Origin: Chromera velia
Lineage: Eukaryota; Sar; Chromeraceae
NCBI GenBank assembly: GCA_018398765.1
Contig: JAHBMJ010000732.1
Span: 9,253-35,730, forward strand
Length of the DNA stretch: 26,478 nt
Direction of reading: 5' to 3'
The translations under genes were made by a program, and so were the position numbers. Of the stretch, positions 1 through 9,922 are shown piece after piece. Position 1 is the first letter of the stretch, and the number at the start of each line of letters is the position of its first letter. Below the pieces are notes generated by a model that searched no databases, was not told where the DNA came from, and saw nothing but the letters and a program-made list of their open reading frames with translations.

Positions 1-533
1 GGAGGGAGGGAGGGAGGGAAGGAGAGAAGGAGAGAAGGAGGGAAGGGGGGAAGGAAGGGAGGAAGAAAGGAAGGGAAGGAGCTAGGGAAGGCAGAAAGGA
101 AGGAGGGGAGGGAGGAAGGAAGGAAGGAAAGGAAGAAAGGAAGGAAGGAAGAAAGGGAGGGAGGGAGGAAGGAAGGGAGGGAAGGAAGGAAGGAAGGAGG
201 GAGGGAGGGAGGGAGGGAGAGAGGAAGGAAGGGAGGGAGGGAAGGAAGGAAGGAAGGAAGAAAGGAAGGAAGAAAGGAAGGGAGAAAGGAAGGGAGAAAG
301 GAAGGGAGAGAGGGAGGAAAGAAGGAAGGGAGGAAGGCAGGGAGGGAGGAAAGAGGGAGGGAGGAGGGAAGGGAGGAGGTAAGAAAGGAAGGAAGGAAGG
401 AAGGAAGGAAAGAAGGAAGGAAGGAAGGAAGGAAAGAAGGAAGGAAGAAAAGAAGGAAGGAAGGAAGGAAGGAAGGAAGGAAAGAAAACAGAAAAGAGGG
501 GAAGAAAGGGATGGGGAGGGAAGGGAAGGAACT
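1..533. repeat. GGAA/GGGA homopurine microsatellite tract
   Basis: Almost uninterrupted purines on the plus strand, built from GGAA, GGGA, GAAA and GGAG units with only scattered pyrimidines. Purity is highest from about 360 to 480. Such tracts can form triplex (H-DNA) or G-quadruplex structures and are slippage-prone. Open frames here are products of composition and are not genes. The tract touches the window edge, so its full length is unknown. Confidence 0.95.
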
Positions 534-1475
534 TTAGGAAGGAAGAGAAAAACCTTTAAGTGAGTTTTGAGTGAAAACGGAAGGAAGGAAGAAAGGAAAG
601 AAGTGAGAGAAGGAGAAAGGGGAAAGGGGGAGAAGGAGGAGGGAAACTAGAGAAGAGCAGAAGCAGGGAGGGAAGTGAGGACGGAAAGGACTTAAAGGAG
701 GGAGACATAGGGAGGCGACCAGTGGGATGAAGGAGAGAAGAAGGGGAGAGAGAGAGGGGAGGGAAAAATTATTGAAGAAGAGAAGCAAGGAAAAGAACGA
801 GGAAGAAAGGAAGGGAGGTCAGAGGGGGGGGAGACGGCCAAGCGGGGGGGAAAGGGGAAGCGGAGGAGGCCCGGAAGGAGGGGAAGAGGGGAGGAAAGGA
901 GGAGAGGGAAGAGGGGGGGGGGGAAGCGCGGAGCGGCCGAAGAGATGGGAGTTGAGTACGGGAGGAGAAGGAAGACGTGTTGAGGGCGGTTGGAAAGGGG
1001 GGTGCATGGGATGGAGGAGAACCGAGGAAAACACTTCGGGGAATTGCGAGAATGAGTCCCACCTGCACAGAAAAACACAAACGGCGAGACGACTTGCATG
1101 CATAGTCCCCAGCTGTCCGCGGTGCGACGTTGTACATAGAGGCGGGGGGGGGTCACTGGCCCCCTCCCTGCCTGGGAAGCGATCTGCACTAGGATTTGCA
1201 TTCATTTTCATAACGCAGAGAATACAGTCCCCTGCTATGGTGGTGGGAGACGGGAATAGGAATTGGAAGACAGGGCAATAATCTTTCCCCGCGAACGCCC
1301 GCGGAATCCCCGACTTACCGGCAGCTATCGTATGCCGGGTGCACGGACGGTTGCCCGTGGACTCCTGCTGGGCGACGGTAAGGAGGACGTCCCCTACCTG
1401 TCTGACGAAGGGTCGCCCGACGGTGAAGAGGAACTAGGATATGACACTAAAAAATTAAAAAAATAAAAATTAATT
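534..1475. other. Purine-rich decayed repeat grading into GC-rich spacer
   Basis: The purine bias continues to about 1030 with G runs (for example 913-922), then gives way to mixed GC-rich sequence. Reading frames on both strands across 690-1280 are low-complexity Pro/Ser/Phe or Arg/Gly/Glu strings that follow the bias. A 67-codon plus frame at 1263-1466 ends in an acidic stretch but has no recognisable domain and no splice support. I see no gene here. Confidence 0.6.
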
Positions 1476-1835
1476 ATAACCTCTCCCCCTTTGGGTTTTA
1501 AACAAAAACCTACACTCTAAAAGTATATTTTTGTGGTTCTGAGCCAAAAAAAACCACATTGCAACATAAATAGAATCACTAGCTTGTAAATCTTTTCAGT
1601 TCTGGCAAGAAAACTGCTAGGTGCCAGGTAAAGTTCCAAAATGTCTAGAAGGGTGGTTCAGGAACTCAAAACAGAACTCATCTGAACTGGCTGAAACCGA
1701 CAAGAACCAACTTTCTGTGCACTTTCTATGCATTTAGCTGTCATCAGACTGCTCTTTTGACTCTTGAAAGGCTGTTTCAAGACGTACAAGCTCTTCAATC
1801 TCAACTCTCAGACCATCTTCAACCACAACGGCCTC
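1476..1835. other. AT-rich intergenic stretch
   Basis: AT-rich DNA with A runs and no coding frame of note. It lies just downstream of the minus-strand decayed gene and would hold its 3' flank. No clear terminator or RNA gene is seen. Confidence 0.5.
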
Positions 1836-2905
1836 CTAAACCCAAAAAAAAATGCTACTGATCGGAATGTCGTCTAATTGAGGCATACATGAATGGTGCA
1901 TTGTCAAAGGAGAAAAAACAACAGCATTGGAATTTTTACTTGCTGAAATGGCAGTCGATTCATATGAAATTACATGGGCAGACAGATGCTTGTTTTCGAC
2001 AATGTGTGCAACTCGAGACAACCCAATACTCCTCCCTTTTTTTGTAACAGGATGTTTGTCACTTGAGTTAACTAGGTCAATGACTTTTGAAATGTACTAT
2101 TCATTCTTGTCTCTCCCCTCCCACTTGCATGCAACGACATCACCAATGCCGATGCTGTATTCACCTCCATGGGGCACAGCATGCTTCAAGAGAGGACGTC
2201 TTGTGATTCGAGTTTGTCTGTCTGCTGCCAACTTTTCATCTCTTAGAAGCATACAAACAGAAGACAATAAAATGCATCCACGATGAGGATACAGAACGCT
2301 CACTCTTCCGTTTTTCTTTCCTTCTTTCTGTTCTTCTGGAGTCGGAGTGTGACTTTCAATCTGCTCATACAAAGCATTCTCTCCTTTGAAAATATTGCAT
2401 TGGCTTCCAGAACCACAGCGGCACCACGCATTTCTTTTTCCTCTTCTTCACTCTCGCTGTTACCTTTCAAAGAACTAGCAGCTGCAGAGCTGCTCGATGA
2501 CAGCTGAACACCTTCCTGACTTATACCTGACTCACTGTTGCTCCTGACACTGCTGTCTACAACCTTAACAACATCATCGTCATCCTTCAAGTCAATATAA
2601 CCGACTCTTTGCAAATTAATAAGAGCTGACCAGCCGTTGTAGCTCAGCAGATTCATGTGGTCAAGCGGCTGTTTTCTGTTCCCCCCTCTAGGACCTCCTC
2701 CAGAAATTGCCACCTTAACCTTGCTTCCCAGGTTAGTCCAGATAGAAGTGTCAAGCTTGTTGATCAACTCACACGCTTTTGCATGGCCGGTATCCATCGC
2801 AGCCTTGATCTTCTTGTCTGTGAAGCGAAAGCAGGTCTTTCCCTTCACCCAGAGTTTTGGAAGATCCCCTCTCGACTTGCGGATCGTATGGCTCTTTTCA
2901 TATGA
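1836..2905 (-). pseudogene. Decayed gene with a Tudor-like segment; one frame change and one in-frame TAG
   Basis: On the minus strand a protein-like frame runs from about 2905 (Lys-rich, then a possible Met at 2797) through an aspartate run (DDDD), a Ser-rich stretch and an acidic EEEEKE patch near 2440. A second frame takes over near 2400-2440 with NIFKGENALYEQIES and continues to GIGDVVACKWEGRDKNE, where TAG (2097-2099) interrupts it. The same frame resumes at once with YISKVIDLVNSS and runs 86 codons to a stop at 1836-1838. A GD-VxAxWEG-x-YxxxVxxI pattern is typical of Tudor/Agenet folds, which bind methylated Lys/Arg; that assignment is tentative. Protein-like sequence on both sides of the stop suggests a gene inactivated by few changes. 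An intron could explain the frame change but not the TAG. Partners and function are unknown. Confidence 0.45.
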
Positions 2906-2993
2906 AGTGCTGCCCCCCTTTTCATTTTTATACTCCTCCCGCCTCTCGCCTCCTCTAATAGAGACTGCTGCAGGACAGGTGCATTCCATAGGT

Positions 2994-3290
2994 GGGCGAC
3001 GTGGGAGGGGCGGCGACCAGCATGAGACGACCGACACCAGGATCATAGTCCCAAAGAAGAAGGTGGTTGAGGATATGATTGCAAAGAATATTAGCAACCT
3101 CAAGCCCCTAAAGAAATCCCAGAAAGTTTCTTTTGACCCCGCAAAGGACTGCGAGATTGTAGAGCTCCATGCGTACGATGAAAGAGAGGATCCAACCTCT
3201 TCAAAGGGGTGGTGTCTGGTCAGAGTCAAGTGCGGTGTCTGCACTCTGGCCTCCGAGTCAGAGAACGACTGCGTATGGAAGTGTTGGTAG
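2994..3290 (+). CDS. Unassigned plus-strand reading frame, possibly a gene fragment
   Basis: This frame gives a charged, complex sequence (for example VPKKKVVEDMIAKNISNL and KSQKVSFDPAKDCEIVEL) unlike the low-complexity shadows nearby, ending at TAG 3288-3290. The frame is open from 2655, but only the part after about 3030 looks protein-like. A following frame (3303-3503) also has mixed composition, so a frameshifted or spliced gene is possible. I recognise no domain. The opposite strand here is also open but reads as a Phe/Ser-rich string. It may belong to the same decayed element as the neighbouring minus-strand pseudogene. Confidence 0.22.
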   Translation, partial: GRRGRGGDQHETTDTRIIVPKKKVVEDMIAKNISNLKPLKKSQKVSFDPAKDCEIVELHAYDEREDPTSSKGWCLVRVKCGVCTLASESENDCVWKCW

Positions 3291-4680
3291 ACCGGAAAGG
3301 CAATGAGGATGCAGAAATTCGAGGGACACATCCTCTTCACACATGCAAAGGACGTAGCCCAGCAGACCCTGCCCTCAAAGGGTGTGTCCAAGGCAAAGAA
3401 TGATACTCCACCTAACTCCAGCCGGGGGGTCCGGGAGGAAGGGGTTGATGCAGACAAACGAGAATACGTCTCCCAAGTCTGCGAAGGCTGTACTCAAGGA
3501 TGACACCAAGGGCTACGGCAAGTGAAGTTTGTTTCCTAGTTTGTTTCTCTCAGTTTCTCTCTTTTGTTTATGTATTAAGAGGGCATCAAAGGCAAAGAAT
3601 TGTTTTCTGTATCTCTCACTGTCTTATGACAAGCCGTTCTTCATCTGCTTTTGCCTTTAACAAAGCTTAGCCTTTCATTCATTTTGTGTCCGCCTCATTG
3701 CATACATACCCCTTTGTTGCATCGATCATTAACAAAAGATAGATCCCTATTGCCCTGAGCTAAGCCCCCACCTCGTTCCATCTGTTTAGCCTTTGTTTTT
3801 ACGTTTGCGCAGGGACTGGTTCGATTCATTCTGCTTCATTTAACCGTCTGAGACTGACTGAGATCATTTATGTCATTTGTCTGGTCATGCATAACTCTGA
3901 TTGACCGTTACACATGAGTCTGATCGATCATGGAGAGATGCATCATCAGTTGAGAGCTTGGTTTGGATGGTTCAAGCCCGGTTCTCACGGTTTTGATTGG
4001 GTTCCTTCTGGTTCAGAAAAGTTCAAATAGTTCTTATCTCTGTTCATTCGGTTCATGAACCAATGACCAGAACCGGAAGTGACACCGACCTCAGACCTAA
4101 CTATAACCACTTAGAACTTACTTAAACCTTAGACTTATACTCTAATTAATGGTCCTTTAGGGTTTTTTTACTTTTTAAAGTTTATAAATTGAGTTAAAGT
4201 TTTATTTTTTCATCAAAAAAGTTGTAGGAACCACACATGTAGTTAGGGATTGTCCGTAGAGTGTCATACCCTAGAAGAGGAACATGGACGTGAAACAAGA
4301 GAAAGAGGACGCGAGGATAAGTCCTGCCGCACTGCGATGACCTAACATGTGACCTAGCCTTCAACACAGACACAGTGGGAACGCAGCTGCCTGGTCTGTC
4401 GGCTGAGTGTTTCATGGTTCTTACTGCAAATCTTGCAGAAATGCTTTCGGTTTGGCTTGGAATTGTTTGGAGATCCGGAGGCCACGGCACGAGAGGTGGC
4501 TTTGCACGGTGGGAGAGGCCCCGGCACGTGTCCATATTTTTGCAGCGTTGGGCCGCGCGCGGCATGCCGTGACCCCCATGAGTTCCAACAAACTTTATGG
4601 TTTCATACTTGGCAAGATGATGTCTGAACTCTGATAATTTGAACGGTACCCTTCATATTTGCCTGCGATTTTTTTGGATT
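3291..4680. other. Non-coding stretch with GGTTC-type short repeats
   Basis: No supported gene. From 3960 to 4075 the hexamer GGTTCA and close variants recur every 10-25 bases and end in the perfect 12-bp palindrome GGTTCATGAACC (4050-4061). Isolated GGTTCGATTC (3818) and GGTTCAAGCC look like tRNA B boxes but have no matching acceptor stem or A box. 4081-4200 is AT-rich. Frames at 4194-4634 exist on both strands but resemble no protein I know. Confidence 0.45.
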
Positions 4681-4739
4681 TTTCGGTTTGAATTCGCTCT
4701 CTCATCCCAGAACAGCAGGAGTTAGAGCAGGGCTACTCG

Positions 4740-4761
4740 GACCCGGGGCCTCACCCGGGTC
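4740..4761. repeat. 8-bp perfect inverted repeat (GACCCGGG / CCCGGGTC)
   Basis: GACCCGGG (4740-4747) and CCCGGGTC (4754-4761) are exact reverse complements around a 6-base loop, giving a very stable GC hairpin. It follows GAGCAGGGCTACTCG, which resembles the CAGGG start of some hAT-type transposon ends. I could not find a matching opposite end, so a transposon terminus is only a suggestion. Confidence 0.6.
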
Positions 4762-6405
4762 TTCTAGAGGGAAAATAGTCCGGCATAGCCTCAGGCAGCT
4801 TTTCCATATATATGCAATCCACGACTACCAGCACCGTGTCTGCAACTTACTGCTCACACTAGCCTCATTCTTATATTGCTTTCATCTCACTGCGTGCTCT
4901 TAATGCCTCTCATTCGTTTGCTTTATCCCACTGCACTCCATTCTCTCCTTCCCGCTTGTGTGTGTTATTGCACGATCCTCGTTATTTGCATGCATCCTGC
5001 AGCTCTCCAACTGCCCAAAATGATACGGTCGTGTTAGCTTACTGCGTTGATATGTTCACTTATGTAGGTCTGTTGCTCGCATTCGATCATGCATTCACTC
5101 AACGTGTATATATCAATCTCTATTCATCTTATCACCGCTTGATCCCAGAATAATCGGTTTCACTACGTGCTTTTGTATGATAATCCACTGCTTTGCCCAT
5201 TTTGTTTCACTGTTCTCATTACACCTTTGTACACCACATCTCTCCCACTATCATCTAAGTTGCCTCTTTGCTAAGCTTTTCACACACACGTCAGCTTTAA
5301 TTAAATCTCAGTGCCCACAGCTGACTCTCTCATCATCTCAACGTCTTCTCTGTTCAGTGCTCTAAATCAGATTTCAATGCAATGCCATGGCCTCTTCCCA
5401 CTGTATTCTCTCTCATGTTTGGTTCTCGCTTTTTTCTGTCCATAGCCATCAACTCATTGCTCTTATACCCCAGCTATCACCCAGCGCAGACAGGTGGGCA
5501 TATAGACAGGCAGGTAGGCAGGCAGGCAGGCAGATATGCCAAACCATAGAATAGGCAGACCCATAAAATGAGAGAATGGCACTGGCAAAATAGCAGAAAG
5601 GCAGAGAGACATGCAAATACGCACTCATAGGCACTGCCAGGCTAGACTGCCAGGCAGGCAAGCAGGCAGGTGGGTAGACAGACAGACAGACACACAGGCT
5701 ACTCTCTCGGTGACCCTGTTTGCTCACATCTCATCTCTTCACTTACATTTCACTTTTCTTATCTTGCCTGTCTCATGCCATTTCTCTCAATTCTGACATC
5801 TTATCTGACCTCTCAGCTGTACATATCTCTACATGCTACCTCACAAACAAACTGTGAGATTCAGAAGTCACAATCCCACTCTGCTTCCGTCTTGATGTTT
5901 CTTTCCGGCATGACTCAGCGTATTCCTGCCTACCTGCCCGTTGGCTGTCATGTAGGGATGCCTTCCTGTGTGTGTGACCGTATTCCTAATTTTGTCTTCT
6001 TTTCTGAGTGTGCTCAAAGTTCTGCCTCCCTGTCTGTTTGACTGCTTTCTCATCATCCCAGCTAGGTACCCATTCTGTCTGCCTGACTTAGTCTACTTCC
6101 CGAATTTTGATCTTTCTGTTAAACTTTGCCTATGTTCACTGAAAAGTTCTGACTGGGCCGCTCTATCCAAGGACTGCCTTTAATAACTTGCTATCCTAAT
6201 AACCTTCCAAATTTCGCTTTTCCGCTCTTCTATCTTTTCTCCTATCACCTCTTTTATCCTTTTTATCTGTTCTGTGTTTCTTCTTTCTTTCTGTCACTGC
6301 TTTTTTCATTCTCTTCCCCTCTTTCGTCTCTCTCTCCAGATGTATACCTCTTATTTTACATGTTTTTTCATAATAGTGCCTGAAAGTTAATTATTTCAGG
6401 ATAAG
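4762..6405. repeat. Pyrimidine-rich spacer with GGCA/GACA microsatellites
   Basis: Mostly C/T-rich plus-strand DNA. Two microsatellite clusters interrupt it: AGGC/GGCA repeats at 5505-5533 and GGCA followed by GACA repeats at 5649-5697. The long open frames here (for example 5670-6041) are Ser/Leu/Phe/Cys-rich products of the bias and lack splice or domain support. No gene is called. Confidence 0.55.
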
Positions 6406-6457
6406 TTTTCTCGACACGATCATACTCGATCGTCAACATCGACCGCCATTTATTGAA
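6406..6457 (+). repeat. Left copy of a diverged direct repeat flanking the retroelement
   Basis: Contains ATCATACT, the 15-mer GATCGTCAACATCGA (6428-6442) and TTTATTGAA (6449-6457), in the same order as the copy at 8071-8125. It lies just upstream of the truncated retrotransposon. Too long and diverged to be an ordinary target-site duplication. Confidence 0.7.
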
Positions 6458-6478
6458 CATCGCTCTTTTATACATAGA

Positions 6479-7894
6479 ATGGGGGAGGGCAGCGTCGAGG
6501 AGCCCGAGAGAGAGCCCGAACCTATCCTCCTTGACAACTGCATCTTAGGCAGTCTAGGGTATGCGGATGATCTCTGTTTCCTTGCTCATTCCGTCTCAGA
6601 TCTGCAAAAGAAGTTCTCAGCCTTGGAAGGGTATTCCAAGGAATGGGGATTGAGTGTGAACTTAAAGAAAACGAAAATCTTGCGTCTGTCTGCCTTGGCT
6701 CTGGGGCAATCTGCAGGTAGAGTCATGTATAGTGGGAGGGAAGTTGAATAGACATCCGAATACAAATATCTGGGGTGTGTTTTCTTTGAAAGGGGGTGCT
6801 TGAACAAGACAATTGAGTCCCGTATTGCTTCTGCTTCGCGGGCTCTGGGAGGGGTAATTAGATTGATTGCAAGCATGGGCCCGCTCAGCATTGACGCGCA
6901 GGTAATAGTCTTTAGAGCTTGCTAGACCCCCGTAGCGCTCTACTACCTTGAATGTCTGCCAGTACAGGATGCAGACCTGCTCGTTCTTGATGCTTTGCAG
7001 CTTCGGTTTACCCGTTGGTGTGGTTATTTATCTGCTTGCAGCCTCCGCCTGCCCTCTCTTTGCATCCTTGGTCTTCTTCCCTGCAAAGCCCTTCTCTGCT
7101 CCCATGTGGCTGACTGATGGCACTCTCTTTCCATCACAACACACACTATTCCTGCAGCCATGTTGCGTACCTGGAAGAATAACTGCTACCAACAATTCAC
7201 AAGATCTATAAACAGGCTGCTTCGTTGGGTTGATTTGATATCTGTCCGCTTGCTGAGGGTCGAGCCCGATCTGTCTTCCCAACGCGGGCAGAATGGTCGT
7301 AGGGCACAAGGCACCGGCTCACTTTTCTTTAAGGGCAAGGTGAGACAGACAGTTGTAAAGGAATGCATGAAGGCTTCTGAGGATCATGGGCAATCTTCCT
7401 CTCACTTTCCCCTCCTTGCTAGACTCACCCCTCTGCAGCGCGACTTCCCGTCCTCCCACCGTATGTTTGTCTTCCTCCTGTGCAGCAAGTCATCCTCCAG
7501 TGTTCCTTCCGTCTCTGTCCTTCCCCGTTCTGCCCTGTCGGTTACGGATGGCTCGATCTTTTCTTTTTTGCACATGCTGACATATAACCCAATGGGCGGG
7601 TAAGGTGGGCTGCCTGTTGGTTGCTCTGATAAAAAGCTGTGCACCTATGAAGCCTGCTACCGGTGTGTAGATGATTTTATTCATCGGCTCTCTGTCTGCC
7701 CCCGATGGACTGCCGAACAAGGCTTTTTGCAGTGGTTGGCATTAATTCAATCAGACTGCTTCACTCGTTGTGACTCACCCTTTGCATCTGCCTCCTTTTC
7801 TGATCTGGGGGTTCACAAGTTCATCACATCGCTCTTACGCTCTCAACCTTCTCTCCTCTTTATGATTTCTCATCATATTATAGTAAATGATTAA
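6479..7894 (+). pseudogene. Non-LTR retrotransposon reverse transcriptase, C-terminal part, with four internal stops
   Basis: One frame of 472 codons encodes the end of a LINE-type ORF2. It has SLGYADDLCFLAHS (the YADD catalytic motif of RVT_1 reverse transcriptases), then EWGLSVNLKKTKIL (the KTK palm/thumb motif), then EYKYLGCVFFERG, then RIASASRALGGVIRLI and PVALYYLECLPVQDADLLVLDAL, the usual post-RT order. Near the end LCTYEACYRCVDDFIHRLSVC gives the C-x(3)-C ... H-x(4)-C cluster found at the C-terminus of many LINEs. Stops interrupt the frame at TAG 6749, TAG 6923, TGA 7115 and TAA 7601, but no frameshift is seen. The N-terminal RT motifs, endonuclease and ORF1 are absent, as expected of 5' truncation. 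The copy is dead; the ATG at 6479 is simply the first in frame. Confidence 0.85.
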
Positions 7895-7994
7895 TTAGAT
7901 TAACTATCGTCCACTTAGCTTGCAGCTGGCATAATTGAACAGATTCATGTATGTATGCGCCGCCCGGGAGTTCTAACTCCACCTAGGGTTTGGC

Positions 7995-8014
7995 ATCAAT
8001 CAATCAATCAATCA
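7995..8014 (+). repeat. (ATCA)5 tail of the retrotransposon
   Basis: Five perfect ATCA units directly after a conserved-looking 3' end with a 6-bp hairpin. Read as the simple-repeat 3' tail of the LINE copy. Confidence 0.75.
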
Positions 8015-8070
8015 ACATTTTTTTTATGATGGCGCCTAAATGGTATTGCATGGTAAGTTTACTTGACTTA

Positions 8071-8125
8071 ATCATACTTGATCCATAAGTTGATCGTCAA
8101 CATCGATTGGCATTAATTTATTGAA
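8071..8125 (+). repeat. Right copy of the diverged direct repeat flanking the retroelement
   Basis: Carries ATCATACT (8071-8078), GATCGTCAACATCGA (8092-8106) and TTTATTGAA (8117-8125). Compared with the left copy it has an extra 13 bases or so between the first two blocks. Confidence 0.7.
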
Positions 8126-9372
8126 TACAATTATAAAAAGCTTTTATAATTAAGCTGCTTGAGAAAATTTAGGAAAATTTATATCAGATTACAAAACTTT
8201 TTTGACTGACTATTGATTGATCGATGAGTTTCATAGTTGGTACACAAAGCATTTATCAAAAAGTATCCTCTAAAAAAGGTTACAGAATGTGTTTAGCCAT
8301 AAGTCTAACAAATTTTAGAACATTTTATGACATAGCTCTTATTTAATTGACTAGTTGATTGATTGAATGCGTAATTTTTTAAAGTCATAATGATGTTAAA
8401 TGCATTCGGTTTTAAATTAGTGAATATGTAATTGATAGATTTGGATACCAATAGTAGTTCAGCAAAAAATTTAGTAATCAGACCGTAATACTGCATGCTT
8501 ATATTTTTTAACGTTTTCCTTTAGCCCGTACGTCATAATTAACACACTCACAAGAGTCGGGTGATAAGACCTTAATCACTTTGCACGCGCACTCACTTGT
8601 TAATTAAAATTTTATAACGCAAAAAAAAAACTGCAAATTGTGCATGGGCTGCAAATTTTGCAATATATATATATGATGTGTGCGTCTTTCATTGCATAAA
8701 ATTAAGCTTTCGATGCATGGCGACCTTCTGATAATACTTGACGACTCCTGTTATAGTGATAAGAAGATTCCTTGCTGCTTCTGTGGGGTTTCTTGCTCCG
8801 ATTGACGGTGTGCAAACCGCTATCTGTAGAATGTTTGCGTTGCCAATTTCACTGTTGCACGAGTCGTTTATCCTCTCGTCTGATGTCTTGTCGGCGTTTC
8901 AGAAGACGTTGTCACCCTTTTGTCTTGGCCTCCTCCTTAGGAGTGCTCTTTTCGAGTTCTTGGGAAGTGATGGATTTTGGAATTTGCACGTGTTTGTCTC
9001 CTGAGAGATGTGAAATGAGATCTTCAGGGCAAATCGATTAGAATCCTTGATCTCTGTCCCTCACAGCCGAAGAGTCGCCCTTTGGCTGCTTTCTGGGGTC
9101 AGGGTTGAGTGTCTTTTTCGGAAGTTGGGCGGTCTGTGGAAGCCCCCCAATTTTGTCTCTCTCGCTGCGCTTCGTAGTGACTGTGCTGTAGAGAGCCCTG
9201 GCCCGTCTACGCCTCTTCAGAGTTCCTCTGCTGTTCTGAACGTTGTGTCTCTGTGCAACCTGTTGGCAGTGGCTGATGGTACGACTACAGCAGGCAATGT
9301 GAGAACCTTCCGTTGGGCCTTGCAGCGTCTTTGAAGGCCGTCTTTGGGGGCCCTAGCCTGACGCCGCATGAC
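8126..9372. other. AT-rich spacer, then a T/G-skewed stretch without a supported gene
   Basis: 8126-8700 is AT-rich with A/T runs and a short (AT)n at 8663-8673. From 8738 to 9334 one plus-strand frame is open apart from stops near 9002 and 9012. Its product is Leu/Ser/Val-rich with no domain I recognise, while the opposite strand gives Lys/Arg-rich sequence with stops. It could be an old gene relic on either strand. Confidence 0.4.
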
Positions 9373-9377
9373 GCACT

Positions 9378-9749
9378 ACAACAACTTCACACAATCTGCA
9401 GATGGCTAGGCAGATGGGCAGAGACGGGACTGTATACTCAACGGAAGAGCTTAGAGACAAAGGCAGCTCCACCTGCCTGACAAAGCACAAGAAGAGTTCC
9501 AAATTCCACGTATACACACGCCAGAAGTAGAGGACAAAGCGCATTAACATTCAGCAAGTGGCATCCTTTTTTGACATAATGCAACAACTTCACACAATCT
9601 GTACATCTGCAGATCGAGACGACCAGACTTACCGGAAGAGGGAGTCACCAAGGTAGTTCCCGCTCCCCGACAAAGCATAACAGAAGTTTCAACACACGCG
9701 ATCGAAGTAAGTACGAATAAGGGGATAAAGCGCATAAGCATTCAGCAAG
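9378..9749. repeat. Diverged tandem duplication, about 190-200 bp per copy
   Basis: Copy 1 (9378-9558) and copy 2 (9581-9749) share the same opening, CAACAACTTCACACAATCTG, and the same ending, AAAGCGCAT(T/A)A(A/G)CATTCAGCAAG. Between them the shared blocks CTGCAGAT, CGGAAGAG and GACAAAGCA keep the same order with substitutions and indels. The reverse strand of both copies opens with codons for MLMRF, a consequence of the duplication and not good evidence of coding. Confidence 0.8.
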
Positions 9750-9882
9750 GCGGATCTGATGTAATGACGACTTACACACACAGCCAATTAATGAAAAAAG
9801 CATGCAGGGCTTCGGTATGAAAAGCTGGATAATCGGTTCTGATGCGAGCAGCCATAATTAAGCGCACCGCGGCACGGCCGGC

Positions 9883-9922
9883 GCATGGCATGCACGCGGA
9901 TCCTACGCCGTGCGCGCCATGC
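9883..9922. repeat. Imperfect 14-bp hairpin, GC-rich
   Basis: GCATGGCATGCACG (9883-9896) pairs with CGTGCGCGCCATGC (9909-9922) with two mismatches around a 12-base loop. It sits in a local GC-rich island inside AT-rich DNA. Confidence 0.6.

Larger units (their letters stand above)
6479..8014 (+). mobile_element. 5'-truncated non-LTR retrotransposon copy
   Basis: The element comprises the decayed reverse transcriptase frame, a roughly 100-base 3' untranslated part, a small hairpin GGAGTT-CT-AACTCC (7967-7980) and a terminal (ATCA)5 run (7995-8014). A 3' hairpin followed by a short tandem tail is typical of LINEs that prime on a simple repeat instead of poly(A). The exact 5' junction is uncertain and could lie anywhere from about 6458 to 6479. 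Confidence 0.7.

Noticed and set aside
692-1281. Open frames of 120-185 codons on both strands
   Set aside because: They are low-complexity products of purine-rich DNA and mirror each other on opposite strands. No domain or splice signal.
2930-3457. 5' part of a 385-codon minus-strand frame
   Set aside because: Only the part below about 2,905 reads like protein. The upstream part is a Ser/Phe-rich shadow of the more protein-like plus-strand frame.
3811-3990. tRNA-like B boxes (GGTTCGATTC, GGTTCAAGCC)
   Set aside because: No A box at the right distance, no acceptor or anticodon stem. They belong to a series of GGTTC-type short repeats.
4150-4166. TTTAGGG, a possible telomere repeat
   Set aside because: A single unit in AT-rich DNA, not an array.
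5449-6056. Frames with Cys/Pro or Ser-rich repeats
   Set aside because: They are translations of GGCA/GACA microsatellites and pyrimidine-rich DNA.
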